Of a stretch of 64,000 nt of DNA, positions 27,317 to 35,751 are shown piece by piece. How positions within the stretch are numbered: position 1 is the stretch's first letter; each line of letters begins with the position of its first letter. Made by a program: the position numbers and the translations under genes. The DNA lies in NCBI RefSeq assembly GCF_025149785.1, contig NZ_CP102277.1, positions 868,001-932,000 of the forward strand, given 5' to 3'. The notes beneath the pieces are model-generated. The model saw nothing but the letters and a program-made list of their open reading frames with translations. It ran no database searches and was not told where the DNA came from. This DNA is from Coprococcus comes ATCC 27758. Its GTDB lineage: Bacteria > Bacillota > Clostridia > Lachnospirales > Lachnospiraceae.

Positions 27317-28486
27317 ATGGCACAAAGAATTAAAAGCAGACGAAGGAAGGCTGTAAAAAAGCAGGCGGTTCATTATTTTGATTACAGTCTTCTGGCGATT
27401 ATTATATTTCTGATGTGTTTTGGACTGGTAATGCTATACAGTATCAGTTCCTATGAAGCACGAACGGAATACGGAGATGGGATGTACTTCCTGAAAAGGC
27501 AGGGCCTCATCGGACTTGGAAGTATTGTTGTGATGATGTGGGTTTCTCGCCTGGATTATCATATGTTTTCCAAATATGCAGCAATGAGCTACTGGGGATC
27601 CATGCTTCTTCTTGCACTTGTTAAATTTACACCACTTGGTATTGAGGTAAATGGTGCACGAAGATGGTTCCGGCTTCCGGCTAACCAGTCATTCCAGCCG
27701 GCAGAGATTATGAAGATCGCTGTGATCATATTTATCCCATACCTGATCTGCAGAATGGGGAATAAAGTACACACCCTGAAAGGATCGCTGGGAGTTGTGG
27801 AGTGGGGAGGTTTGGCAGCACTGGGAGTTTATGTGCTGACTGATAATCTAAGCTCTGCGATCATTGTAATGGGAATTTCCTGCTGTATCCTTTTTGTCGT
27901 ACATAAGAAGCAGAAGATTTTTCTGTGGATTGCAGGCGGCGGGCTGGCTGTTTTTGTGGCGGGATCATATATCCTCGGAAGACTTCTTGAGAACAGCACC
28001 AGCTTCCGACTCAGACGTATCATTGCCTGGCTGAATCCGGAAAAATATGCGTCAACGATTTCTTTCCAGACGGTACAGGGACTATATGCGATCGGATCAG
28101 GTGGCTTTTTCGGGAAAGGACTGGGAAATGGTGTGCAAAAGACGGTAATACCGGAAGTGCAGAACGACATGATCCTGTCAGCAATCTGTGAAGAGCTTGG
28201 GGTGTTTGGAGCAATCATTATCCTGGTTTTGTTCGGTCTTTTGATCTACAGACTGCTTTTTATTGCACAGAACGCACCTGATCTGTATGGAGCACTGATT
28301 ATGACAGGGATTATGTCACATATCGCGATCCAGGTAATTCTCAATGTTATGGTAGTTACGAACATGATGCCGAATACCGGAATTACATTGCCTTTTATCA
28401 GTTATGGTGGTACATCCATCCTGTTCCTGATGATAGAAATGGGAATGGCACTTGGAATTTCCAGAAGAATTAAACTGGAAGGGTAA
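27317..28486 (+). CDS. SEDS-family peptidoglycan glycosyltransferase (FtsW/RodA/SpoVE type), outside the division cluster
   Basis: 389 residues with about ten membrane helices after a basic N-terminus. Family marks are GLVMLYSISSYEA (about 35-47), NGARRWFRLP and QPAEIMKIAV (about 113-137), LYAIGSGGFFGKGLGNG (about 255-270), EELGVFGA, and the C-terminal MPNTGITLPFISYGGTS. SEDS proteins polymerise lipid II glycan strands with a partner class B PBP. A second SEDS gene (38133) sits inside the dcw cluster, so this one may serve elongation or sporulation; similarity does not tell FtsW from RodA. Single gene with its own promoter. Confidence 0.85.
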   Translation: MAQRIKSRRRKAVKKQAVHYFDYSLLAIIIFLMCFGLVMLYSISSYEARTEYGDGMYFLKRQGLIGLGSIVVMMWVSRLDYHMFSKYAAMSYWGSMLLLALVKFTPLGIEVNGARRWFRLPANQSFQPAEIMKIAVIIFIPYLICRMGNKVHTLKGSLGVVEWGGLAALGVYVLTDNLSSAIIVMGISCCILFVVHKKQKIFLWIAGGGLAVFVAGSYILGRLLENSTSFRLRRIIAWLNPEKYASTISFQTVQGLYAIGSGGFFGKGLGNGVQKTVIPEVQNDMILSAICEELGVFGAIIILVLFGLLIYRLLFIAQNAPDLYGALIMTGIMSHIAIQVILNVMVVTNMMPNTGITLPFISYGGTSILFLMIEMGMALGISRRIKLEG

Positions 28487-28586
28487 AAAAAGCTTTTTTT
28501 TCAAAGAAAAGTGTGATATGATGTTATAAGTGGTAATGAAAACCACGTATAATGGATGCAAATGACACGTTTCGGAGGTTTGGATT

Positions 28587-29426
28587 ATGAGTTATAAAGT
28601 GATTGTGGACAGCTGTGGAGAATTGACAGCAGAGATGAAAGCTTCAGGTCGGTTTGAGACAGCATCACTGGGACTGGAGGTTGGAGATTGTCATATAATT
28701 GATGATGAATCTTTCAATCAGGCTGAATTTTTGAAGAACGTAGCTGAATGCCCGACATGTCCAAAGTCAAGTTGTCCGTCTCCGGAGACGTTTATGGAAG
28801 GATATCACTGTGATGCGGAGCATGTATACGCTGTTACGTTGTCTTCTGAACTGAGCGGTTCTTATAACAGTGCCGTACTGGGCAAGAATTTATATGAAGA
28901 AGAATATGGTGAGAAAGATATTTATGTGTTCAACTCAAAATCTGCATCAGTAGGACAGACGCTCATCGGGATGAAGATTGCGCAGTGTGAAGAGCGGGGC
29001 ATGACATTTAAGGAAGTGGTAGCTGCTGTAGAAGCATATATTGAAGAGCAGCACACATATTTTGTTCTTGAGACGCTTGAGACTCTTCGTAAGAATGGAA
29101 GACTTACAGGATTAAAAGCAATTGCGGCAACAGTATTGAATATTAAGCCGGTGATGGGGGCTACTCCGAAGGGAGAGATTTGTCAGTTGGGTCAGGCGCG
29201 CGGAATTAAAAAAGCACTTAAGAATATGGTGGATTGTGTGATTGCAGATCTGAAAGATCCAGAGAGCAAGGTACTTGCAATTTCGCATTGTAACTGCCCG
29301 CAGAGAGCACAGGATGTGAAGAAGATGCTGGAAGAACGTGTGAAATTAAAAGACATTATCATTCTGGATACCAGAGGTGTCAGTAGCATGTATGCGAATG
29401 ATGGCGGAGTAATTATTGCAGTATAG
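28587..29426 (+). CDS. DegV-family fatty-acid-binding protein
   Basis: 279 residues, standard. DegV marks are YKVIVDSCGEL at the start, the central TLSSELSGSYNSA (about 84-96) that contributes the lipid-carboxylate-binding serines, VLETLETLRKNGRLTG (about 155-170), and the C-terminal ISHCNCPQRAQDV. Characterised homologues bind fatty acids and FakB-type members present them to the FakA kinase; no fakA is nearby, so this role is inferred. It lies between a SEDS gene and a small membrane protein. Confidence 0.88.
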   Translation: MSYKVIVDSCGELTAEMKASGRFETASLGLEVGDCHIIDDESFNQAEFLKNVAECPTCPKSSCPSPETFMEGYHCDAEHVYAVTLSSELSGSYNSAVLGKNLYEEEYGEKDIYVFNSKSASVGQTLIGMKIAQCEERGMTFKEVVAAVEAYIEEQHTYFVLETLETLRKNGRLTGLKAIAATVLNIKPVMGATPKGEICQLGQARGIKKALKNMVDCVIADLKDPESKVLAISHCNCPQRAQDVKKMLEERVKLKDIIILDTRGVSSMYANDGGVIIAV

Positions 29427-29427
29427 C

Positions 29428-29456
29428 TTGTATCAATCGTAAAAGTGTGATAAAAT
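29428..29456 (+). promoter_or_regulatory. Likely promoter of the small membrane protein gene
   Basis: TTGTAT at 29428-29433 and TAAAAT at 29451-29456, spaced by 17 bases, 36 bases before the ATG. Confidence 0.5.
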
Positions 29457-29492
29457 ATACTGGTTAGATGATTGCGAAGGAGACTTGCAGAT

Positions 29493-29735
29493 ATGAGTCA
29501 GAAAAAAGTAGATTATTATAAACAGGCAAAAGCGAACAGAAAGCGTGAAGAAAAAAAGAAAAATTTGCGAAAAGCTTTTGATTATACGATCCTTGGGCTG
29601 ATTGCACTTGCAATCGTTGTCTGGATTGGATGGTCCGCTTATGATATGTATGAATCAAAGCAGCCAAGAGCAGTAGCAGAAGTTGATTATTCTGCTGTAA
29701 GTGATTATGTCCAGTCACTTAACACTGCTGAGTAG
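29493..29735 (+). CDS. Small single-pass membrane protein of unknown function
   Basis: 80 residues from ATG 29493, ten bases after AAGGAG; the open frame seven codons upstream has no such site. A strongly basic N-terminus (about 1-28, YYKQAKANRKREEKKK), one helix (about 32-52, YTILGLIALAIVVWIGWSAY), and a short outer tail. I do not recognise the family. It lies immediately upstream of the mraZ promoter and is closed off by a terminator, so it is not part of the division operon. Confidence 0.6.
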   Translation: MSQKKVDYYKQAKANRKREEKKKNLRKAFDYTILGLIALAIVVWIGWSAYDMYESKQPRAVAEVDYSAVSDYVQSLNTAE

Positions 29736-29749
29736 ATGAAAAGAAGAAA

Positions 29750-29793
29750 GTGGAGAGATGGTTCCATTGTGGAACGGTTTCTCCACTTTTTTT
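29750..29793 (+). terminator. Terminator before the mraZ control region
   Basis: GTGGAGAGATGGTTCCA pairs with TGGAACGGTTTCTCCAC (one mismatch region), followed by a T7 run. Confidence 0.85.
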
Positions 29794-29912
29794 ATGCACT
29801 GTGTGGGGAATGGAGTATAAAACGCTCCACTTTTCACCACAAAATGAATGAAAAATGGGAAAAAATATGATTTATCGGACTTTTTTCAGAATGGATAAAT
29901 TCGAAAAAGTGC

Positions 29913-29941
29913 TTGAAAAGGGCGGAAAAGTGGGGTACAAT
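29913..29941 (+). promoter_or_regulatory. Sigma-A promoter of the mraZ/division cluster
   Basis: TTGAAA at 29913-29918 and TACAAT at 29936-29941 with 17-base spacing. One AAGTGG box lies inside the spacer, and the others lie at and after the expected start of transcription. Confidence 0.75.
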
Positions 29942-29995
29942 GGATACAAGTGGTAGAAAGTGGAGCGAAGTGGAGCAAAGTGGCATGGAAAGTGG
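29928..29995 (+). promoter_or_regulatory. Array of MraZ-type AAGTGG boxes
   Basis: AAGTGG occurs at 29928, 29948, 29958, 29968, 29978 and 29990. The middle four are exactly 10 bases apart and 29928 is in phase with them by 20. A degenerate CAATGG fills 29938. MraZ is known to bind short tandem GTGG-containing repeats upstream of its own gene and repress it, so this is very likely the autoregulatory operator, placed one DNA turn per box. Confidence 0.8.
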
Positions 29996-30022
29996 CAGAC
30001 CACTTTGAAAGAAGGTGATCCT

Positions 30023-30460
30023 ATGTTGACTGGAGAATTTAATCATAGTATTGATTCAAAAGGCAGGCTGATTATTCCTTCCAAATTACGAGAGAGTCTG
30101 GGAGAACATTTCGTAATTACGAAAGGGATGGACGGCTGCTTATTTCTGTATCCGGACAACGAATGGAAAGCCTTTGAAGAGAAGCTTAGAACTTTACCGC
30201 TTACAAACAAAAAAGCCAGAGACTTTAAGCGTTTCTTTCTTGGAAGTGCTACGGAAGGAGAACTTGACAAACAAGGGAGAGTTTTGATATCTTCTTCTCT
30301 TCGCGCTTATGCAGATCTTGAAAAAGAGGTTGTTCTAGCAGGTGTGCTGGACAAGGTCGAGATCTGGAGTAAAGAGGCGTGGGAAGCGCGTACAGCTGAT
30401 GTTGAGGAAAATATCGAGGACATTGCAAGTGACATGGAAGATTTGGGACTTAGCATCTAA
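30023..30460 (+). CDS. mraZ: Transcriptional regulator/division protein MraZ
   Basis: 145 residues from ATG 30023, after GAAGGTG; the open frame 21 codons upstream covers the operator boxes and is not used. Two AbrB-like swapped-hairpin halves are visible: FNHSIDSKGRLIIPSKLRE (about 6-24) and SATEGELDKQGRVLISSSLR (about 73-92). It binds the AAGTGG repeats in its own leader and regulates the cluster. It is the first gene of the dcw operon, 26 bases before rsmH. Confidence 0.95.
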   Translation: MLTGEFNHSIDSKGRLIIPSKLRESLGEHFVITKGMDGCLFLYPDNEWKAFEEKLRTLPLTNKKARDFKRFFLGSATEGELDKQGRVLISSSLRAYADLEKEVVLAGVLDKVEIWSKEAWEARTADVEENIEDIASDMEDLGLSI

Positions 30461-30486
30461 ATAGATCTTTTAATTAGGAGGACACC

Positions 30487-31422
30487 ATGGCATTTAAGCA
30501 TAAATCAGTATTACTGGATGAGACAATCGAAGGACTGAACATCAAGCCGGACGGTATTTATGTTGATGGCACACTTGGAGGAGGCGGACATGCATACGAA
30601 GTATGTCGGCGTTTAAACAACAAGGGGAGTTTTATAGGAATAGACCAGGATGCGGCGGCGATTGAAGCGGCAGGCACCCGATTAAGCGACTTCGGGGAGA
30701 GAGTTACAATAATCAGGAGCAATTATTGTGATATGAAGTCGAGGCTCCATGAGAAAGGGATTGACAAGGTCGATGGAATCGTACTCGATCTGGGCGTATC
30801 ATCTTATCAGTTAGATACGGCAGATCGTGGTTTTTCCTATCGCGTAGATGCGCCTTTGGATATGAGGATGGACACACGCCAGACTTTATCTGCAAAGGAG
30901 ATTGTCAATGGCTACAGTGAGATGGACCTTTTTCGGATCATTCGCGACTATGGTGAGGACAAATTTGCGAAGAATATAGCAAAACATATTGTTATGGCAA
31001 GAGAGAAAGGTCCTATTGAAACAACCGGGCAGCTGGCAGAGATTATCAGACAGTCTATACCGATGAAGTTTCAGAAGATGTCGGGGCATCCGGCAAAAAG
31101 AACCTTTCAGGCAATCCGGATTGAATGTAACCGGGAACTGGAGGTGCTCAGGGATTCACTTGACGATATGATCGATATTTTAAATCCGGGAGGAAGGATA
31201 TGCATCATCACGTTCCATTCCCTGGAGGACAGAATTGTCAAAGGAATTTTTAAAAAGAATGAGAATCCATGCACGTGTCCGAGTACTTTCCCGGTATGTG
31301 TGTGTGGAAAAGTTTCCAAAGGAAAAGTCATTACGAAAAAACCGATTCTTCCAAGTGAAGAAGAGATGGAAGTGAACAGTCGTTCTAAGAGTGCGAAGCT
31401 GCGTATCTTTGAGCGCGTATAG
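30487..31422 (+). CDS. rsmH: 16S rRNA (cytosine(1402)-N(4))-methyltransferase
   Basis: 311 residues, standard. It starts [17 protein letters not shown] with the SAM-binding loop [10 protein letters not shown] (about 28-37), followed by [23 protein letters not shown] and [12 protein letters not shown]. It methylates C1402 of 16S rRNA on the ribosome. It has TTAGGAGG upstream and occupies its usual place directly after mraZ. The Cys-rich insert [14 protein letters not shown] near 260 is common in clostridial members. Confidence 0.95.
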   Translation: MAFKHKSVLLDETIEGLNIKPDGIYVDGTLGGGGHAYEVCRRLNNKGSFIGIDQDAAAIEAAGTRLSDFGERVTIIRSNYCDMKSRLHEKGIDKVDGIVLDLGVSSYQLDTADRGFSYRVDAPLDMRMDTRQTLSAKEIVNGYSEMDLFRIIRDYGEDKFAKNIAKHIVMAREKGPIETTGQLAEIIRQSIPMKFQKMSGHPAKRTFQAIRIECNRELEVLRDSLDDMIDILNPGGRICIITFHSLEDRIVKGIFKKNENPCTCPSTFPVCVCGKVSKGKVITKKPILPSEEEMEVNSRSKSAKLRIFERV

Positions 31423-31443
31423 AATTTGAAAGGGTGGTGCTGT

Positions 31444-31974
31444 ATGGCAAAATACAGTCATAGAATACAGGCAGACAGACGTACAGTAACAAGCCGAGGA
31501 ATGTACATATACGGAAATACAGTTCGCCAGGCAGAAGTCATGCCACAGCGACAAGAGGAACCAAGAAAAGAACATAAAAAGAAAAAACTGGACAGACAGA
31601 TTTTGAAAAATCGAAGAAAAGCAATGCGGATGAATCCTGCATATGTGATGTTTCTTTCAATTGCGGCAGTGGCAGCACTTGTAGTCTGTGTATGGTATCT
31701 GCAGGTACGTGCAGAGCTTACAAGCCGGACAGAGCATATTACCGAGCTGCAGCAGGAACTGGCAGATGCAAAAGAAGAGAATACAACTAGATATAACGTA
31801 GTAATGGATTCTGTGAATCTGGAAGAAGTAAGAGACCGTGCAATCAATGATCTGGGTATGGGATATGCGACTTCGGATCAGATTATTGAATATCAGAACC
31901 CGGTTAATGATTATGTAAAACAGTACGAAAGTATTCCGAAAAGCGGAGTGCTTGGACAGACAACAGATAAATAG
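31444..31974 (+). CDS. ftsL: FtsL-like cell division protein
   Basis: 176 residues from ATG 31444 after GGGTGGTG; six codons of open frame before it are not required. A long basic cytoplasmic region (about 1-62, rich in Lys and Arg), one helix (about 64-84, YVMFLSIAAVAALVVCVWYL), then a periplasm-side coiled coil (about 85-120, ELTSRTEHITELQQELADAK) and a tail. Sequence identity to FtsL is always low; size, topology and place between rsmH and the PBP genes make the call. It would join DivIB/FtsQ and DivIC in the divisome. Confidence 0.75.
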   Translation: MAKYSHRIQADRRTVTSRGMYIYGNTVRQAEVMPQRQEEPRKEHKKKKLDRQILKNRRKAMRMNPAYVMFLSIAAVAALVVCVWYLQVRAELTSRTEHITELQQELADAKEENTTRYNVVMDSVNLEEVRDRAINDLGMGYATSDQIIEYQNPVNDYVKQYESIPKSGVLGQTTDK

Positions 31975-31997
31975 GTTTATGAACAAAGGTGAATAAC

Positions 31998-33851
31998 ATG
32001 TCAAAAAGAAGAAAAAGAAAGCCTTCCGTTCTGAGGCATAAATTCACGGTTGGAATGCAGAAAAAGCTGGTAATGCTCTTTATAGCGATATTACTGGCTT
32101 TTGTTATTCTTGTCGGAAGAATTACCTATATCAATGCCTCGTCAGGAGAAGATTATACCAAGACAGTACTGGATCAGCAGCAGTATATGAGTCAGTCGAT
32201 TCCGTTCAAGCGTGGAGATATTGTAGATACAAACGGCACAAAGCTTGCGACAAGTGAGCGTGTATACAATGTGATTCTGGATGCAAAGGTCTTACTTTCA
32301 GACGAGACAAAAAAAGCTGAAAACATAGCAGCTACGAAAAAAGCGCTGAAAAGTTATTTTCAGATCAAGGCATCGGCAGTGGATGCAATTATCGCGGACA
32401 GTCCGGACAGTCGGTACAATATTCTGAAAAAAGGAATTTCCTACGATGATGCGAAGGCATTTGAAGCGGCAGAGAAGAAAAATTCCAAGATCAAAGGAAT
32501 CTGGCTGGAAGAGGATTATGTCAGAAAATATCCATATAATACACTTGCCTGCGATGTCCTGGGATTCAGCGTATCGGGGAATGTGGGAGCAAGCGGACTG
32601 GAAGCATCCTATAATTCAACGTTGAATGGAACAGATGGACGCAGATATGGTTATCAGAATGAAGACTCGGCAATTGAAAACACGGTGAAAGAGCCGATAA
32701 ATGGAAATACGATCGTAACAACGATTGATGCGAACCTGCAGTCTATCGTGGAAAAGCATCTGGAAGAGTTTAACCAGGCGCACACAGATGAAGCGCAGGA
32801 GGGGATGGGATTTAAAAACGGAGCTGTGATCATGATGAACCCGAATACCGGAGAAGTTCTGGCAATGGCTTCCTCACCTACCTATGATCTGAATAATCCG
32901 AGAGATCTATCCAAGTATTATACAGAGGAAGAAATAACCGGAATGAGCAGTGACGATAAGATCGATGCTCTGAATGAACTCTGGAGAAACTTCTGCGTGA
33001 GCGATACTTTTGAGCCGGGATCTACGATCAAACCATTTACGGTTGCAACAGGTCTGGAGATTGGTGCACTGAAAGGCGATGAGACCTATTACTGCGGTGG
33101 TTCCCTTCAGATCGATGAATGGGAGATTAAATGTATCTCTTATGATAATGGTGGACACGGGCAGCAGAATCTGACACAGGTTATGGAAAATTCATGTAAC
33201 GTTGCCCTGATGCAGATTGGTCTGGCAATCGGACCGGAAGAATTCTGTAAGTACCAGAGTATTTTTGGATTCGGTCAGTATACGGGGATTGATCTTCCGG
33301 GTGAGGCGGTTGGTATTTTGCAGTCACCGGATGGAATGATCAAAACGGATCTTGCAACCAACTCTTTCGGACAGAATTTTAACGTAACTATGCTTCAACT
33401 TGCGACAGGATTCTGTTCTCTGATCAATGGTGGCGATTATTATGAACCGCATCTTGTAAAAGCTATTCAGGATGAGAACGGAAATGTGATCCAGACTATT
33501 GATCCGGTGTTGGAGAAGAAGACAATTTCTAAAGAAACTTCTGATAAACTGAAAAGTTATATGTACAGTGTTGTTCAGAACGGTAGTGGTAGATATGCAC
33601 AGGTAGAAGGTTATGATATCGGTGGTAAGACCGGTACAGCGGAAAAATTGCCCCGTGGAGAGAATAAGAACGTGGTATCCTTTATCGGATATGCACCGCA
33701 GGAGAATCCGGAAATTATGATTTATGTAGTCATCGATGAACCGAATGCTCCGGATCAGTCAGCGACCAGCAGCCTGATCTCGCAGCTCGCTTCTGATATT
33801 ATGGCAGAAGCATTTCCGTATTTGAATATTACAAAGGCTCCGGCTGAGTAA
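31998..33851 (+). CDS. Class B penicillin-binding protein (FtsI/PBP2B-like transpeptidase)
   Basis: About 617 residues from ATG 31998 after AAAGGTG (a GTG three codons earlier is possible). One N-terminal helix (about 20-45), a PBP dimer region (about 55-250), and the transpeptidase domain (about 275-605). The three active-site motifs are intact: SxxK in EPGSTIKPFT (Ser about 341), SxN in ENSCNVAL, and KTG in GGKTGTAEK. No PASTA domain follows. It cross-links septal peptidoglycan outside the membrane, with a SEDS partner. It is followed after nine bases by a terminator-like hairpin and a second, similar PBP. Confidence 0.9.
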   Translation: MSKRRKRKPSVLRHKFTVGMQKKLVMLFIAILLAFVILVGRITYINASSGEDYTKTVLDQQQYMSQSIPFKRGDIVDTNGTKLATSERVYNVILDAKVLLSDETKKAENIAATKKALKSYFQIKASAVDAIIADSPDSRYNILKKGISYDDAKAFEAAEKKNSKIKGIWLEEDYVRKYPYNTLACDVLGFSVSGNVGASGLEASYNSTLNGTDGRRYGYQNEDSAIENTVKEPINGNTIVTTIDANLQSIVEKHLEEFNQAHTDEAQEGMGFKNGAVIMMNPNTGEVLAMASSPTYDLNNPRDLSKYYTEEEITGMSSDDKIDALNELWRNFCVSDTFEPGSTIKPFTVATGLEIGALKGDETYYCGGSLQIDEWEIKCISYDNGGHGQQNLTQVMENSCNVALMQIGLAIGPEEFCKYQSIFGFGQYTGIDLPGEAVGILQSPDGMIKTDLATNSFGQNFNVTMLQLATGFCSLINGGDYYEPHLVKAIQDENGNVIQTIDPVLEKKTISKETSDKLKSYMYSVVQNGSGRYAQVEGYDIGGKTGTAEKLPRGENKNVVSFIGYAPQENPEIMIYVVIDEPNAPDQSATSSLISQLASDIMAEAFPYLNITKAPAE

Positions 33852-33860
33852 TTTGGGTAT

Positions 33861-33915
33861 AACCCCGGAAGACAGATCATACAGTAATAGTAAGAATCTG
33901 TTTTTCGGGGTTTTT
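33861..33915 (+). terminator. Terminator-like hairpin between the two PBP genes, touching the second start codon
   Basis: AACCCCGGAAGACAGAT pairs with ATCTGTTTTTCGGGGTT (wobbles allowed) around an 18-base loop, and the T run ends exactly at the ATG of the second PBP gene at 33916. Its placement suggests partial termination or translation control inside the division operon rather than a plain end of transcription. Confidence 0.75.
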
Positions 33916-35649
33916 ATGCGGAATAAGACTTATAATAAAAAGAAAATGCTGGTAGTATTTTTAAGCGCGCTTCTGATGATTTTTTTTCTGATCGCAAGAC
34001 TGGTGTATTTGATGATATTTGATGCTGCGTATTATCAACAGAAAGCAAAAACGCTGCACGAAAGAGAGAGGGAGATCAAGGCGGCAAGGGGAGAGATCAT
34101 TGACAGAAATGGCAAAGTCCTTGCGACCAATAAAGCGGTGTGTACCATATCTGTTATCCATAGTCAGATAACAGATCCGGAGAGAGTGATCCAGGTTCTT
34201 GCCGATGAGCTGGGAATAGAGAAAGAAATGATTCGGAAAAGAATCGAAAAAGTTTCTTCCAGAGAAAAAATAAAGACAAATGTGGAGAAAGAGACCGGGG
34301 ACCGGATTCGTGCATATGAACTGGACGGGGTGAAGGTAGATGAGGATTTTAAACGGTACTATCCGTATGGCAATCTGGCTTCAAAGGTTCTTGGATTTAC
34401 CGGTGGAGACAATCAGGGAATCATTGGACTGGAAGTAAAGTATGAAAATTATCTGAAAGGTGTGAACGGAATGATTCTGACAACAACTGATGCCAGAGGG
34501 ATTGAGCTTGCGGATACGCTGGAAGACAGAGTAGAACCGGTTTCCGGAGACACTCTGCAGGTAAGCCTGGACTATAATATCCAGGAATATGCACAGCAGG
34601 CTGCGGAAAAAGTAATGGAAGAAAAACAGGCAGATGCAGTTGTGATTTTGATCCTGAATCCAAAAACAGGGGAAATCTATGCCTGCGTCAATGCTCCAGA
34701 GTTTGATCTGAATGCCCCGTTTACATTACCGGAGGGAACAGATGCCGCTTTGAATGATGAAGAAAAACAGGCAATGCTGAATCAGATGTGGCGGAACAGG
34801 AGTATCAATGATACTTATGAACCAGGATCGATCTTTAAGGTATTTACTGCTTCGGCGGCGTTGGAAGAGGGCGTGGTCAAAGAAGAAGATACTTTTTACT
34901 GTCCTGGATACAAGCTTGTGGAAGACCGCCGGATCCGGTGTGCGAGAACGACTGGACATGGATCCGAGACGTTTGTACAGGGGGTGCAGAATTCCTGTAA
35001 TCCGGTTTTTATTGAAGTAGGGATGCGGCTTGGAACAGAGAATTTTTATAAATATTTTGAAAAATTCGGATTGATGGGGAAGACAGGTGTAGATCTTCCG
35101 GGAGAGGCTGCAACGATCATGCACAAGAAGGAAAATGTAGGGCAGGTAGAGCTGGCAACGATGTCGTTTGGACAGTCTTTTCAGGTGACACCGATGCAGA
35201 TGGCAACAACAGTATGTTCTCTGGTGAATGGGGGGAAAAGGATCACTCCTCATTTTGGCATTGCCGTTTATGATGCGGAAAGTGGAGAGAAAGAAGAAAC
35301 GATTTCTTATGGAAAAAGAAAACGGATTCTTTCTAAAGAAACGTCAGAAAAGATGAGAAAGATACTGGAAACGGTTGTGTCCGAGGGAGGAGGAAAAAAA
35401 GCACAGATCGAAGGATACCGGATCGGAGGAAAGACAGCGACCAGCCAGACGCTGCCAAGAAGTGCGAACCGTTATATAGGATCTTTTATCGGATTTGCAC
35501 CTGCAGGTGATCCGCAGGTAGCAGCAATGGCAATTATTTACAACCCACAGGGTATCTATTATGGCGGGACGATAGCAGCTCCGGTTGTGCGCGATATTTT
35601 CGACAATATTCTTCCCTATCTTGGAATCGAACGGGAAGAAAACCCGTGA
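33916..35649 (+). CDS. Second class B penicillin-binding protein (SpoVD/PBP2-like), with KTA in place of KTG
   Basis: 577 residues from ATG 33916; a TTG further upstream opens the same frame but has no ribosome site. It has one membrane helix (about 13-33), a dimer domain, and a transpeptidase domain (about 225-570). SxxK is EPGSIFKVFT (Ser about 304) and SxN is QNSCNPVF. The third motif reads GGKTATSQ, with Ala in the place of the usual Gly of KTG. The overall similarity to the upstream PBP and the B. subtilis order pbpB-spoVD suggest this is the sporulation-type member (inference). No PASTA domain. The ribosome site is poor and overlaps the hairpin, so translation may be weak or coupled. 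Confidence 0.85.
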   Translation: MRNKTYNKKKMLVVFLSALLMIFFLIARLVYLMIFDAAYYQQKAKTLHEREREIKAARGEIIDRNGKVLATNKAVCTISVIHSQITDPERVIQVLADELGIEKEMIRKRIEKVSSREKIKTNVEKETGDRIRAYELDGVKVDEDFKRYYPYGNLASKVLGFTGGDNQGIIGLEVKYENYLKGVNGMILTTTDARGIELADTLEDRVEPVSGDTLQVSLDYNIQEYAQQAAEKVMEEKQADAVVILILNPKTGEIYACVNAPEFDLNAPFTLPEGTDAALNDEEKQAMLNQMWRNRSINDTYEPGSIFKVFTASAALEEGVVKEEDTFYCPGYKLVEDRRIRCARTTGHGSETFVQGVQNSCNPVFIEVGMRLGTENFYKYFEKFGLMGKTGVDLPGEAATIMHKKENVGQVELATMSFGQSFQVTPMQMATTVCSLVNGGKRITPHFGIAVYDAESGEKEETISYGKRKRILSKETSEKMRKILETVVSEGGGKKAQIEGYRIGGKTATSQTLPRSANRYIGSFIGFAPAGDPQVAAMAIIYNPQGIYYGGTIAAPVVRDIFDNILPYLGIEREENP

Positions 35650-35751
35650 AGCAGTTGAAAAAACAGGGCAGATACATTATACTAAAGCGTAGAATCTGTG
35701 CCTTTAAGATAAGGGCTGATTTTGAAAACAAAAGAAAGACAGAGGTGTATT

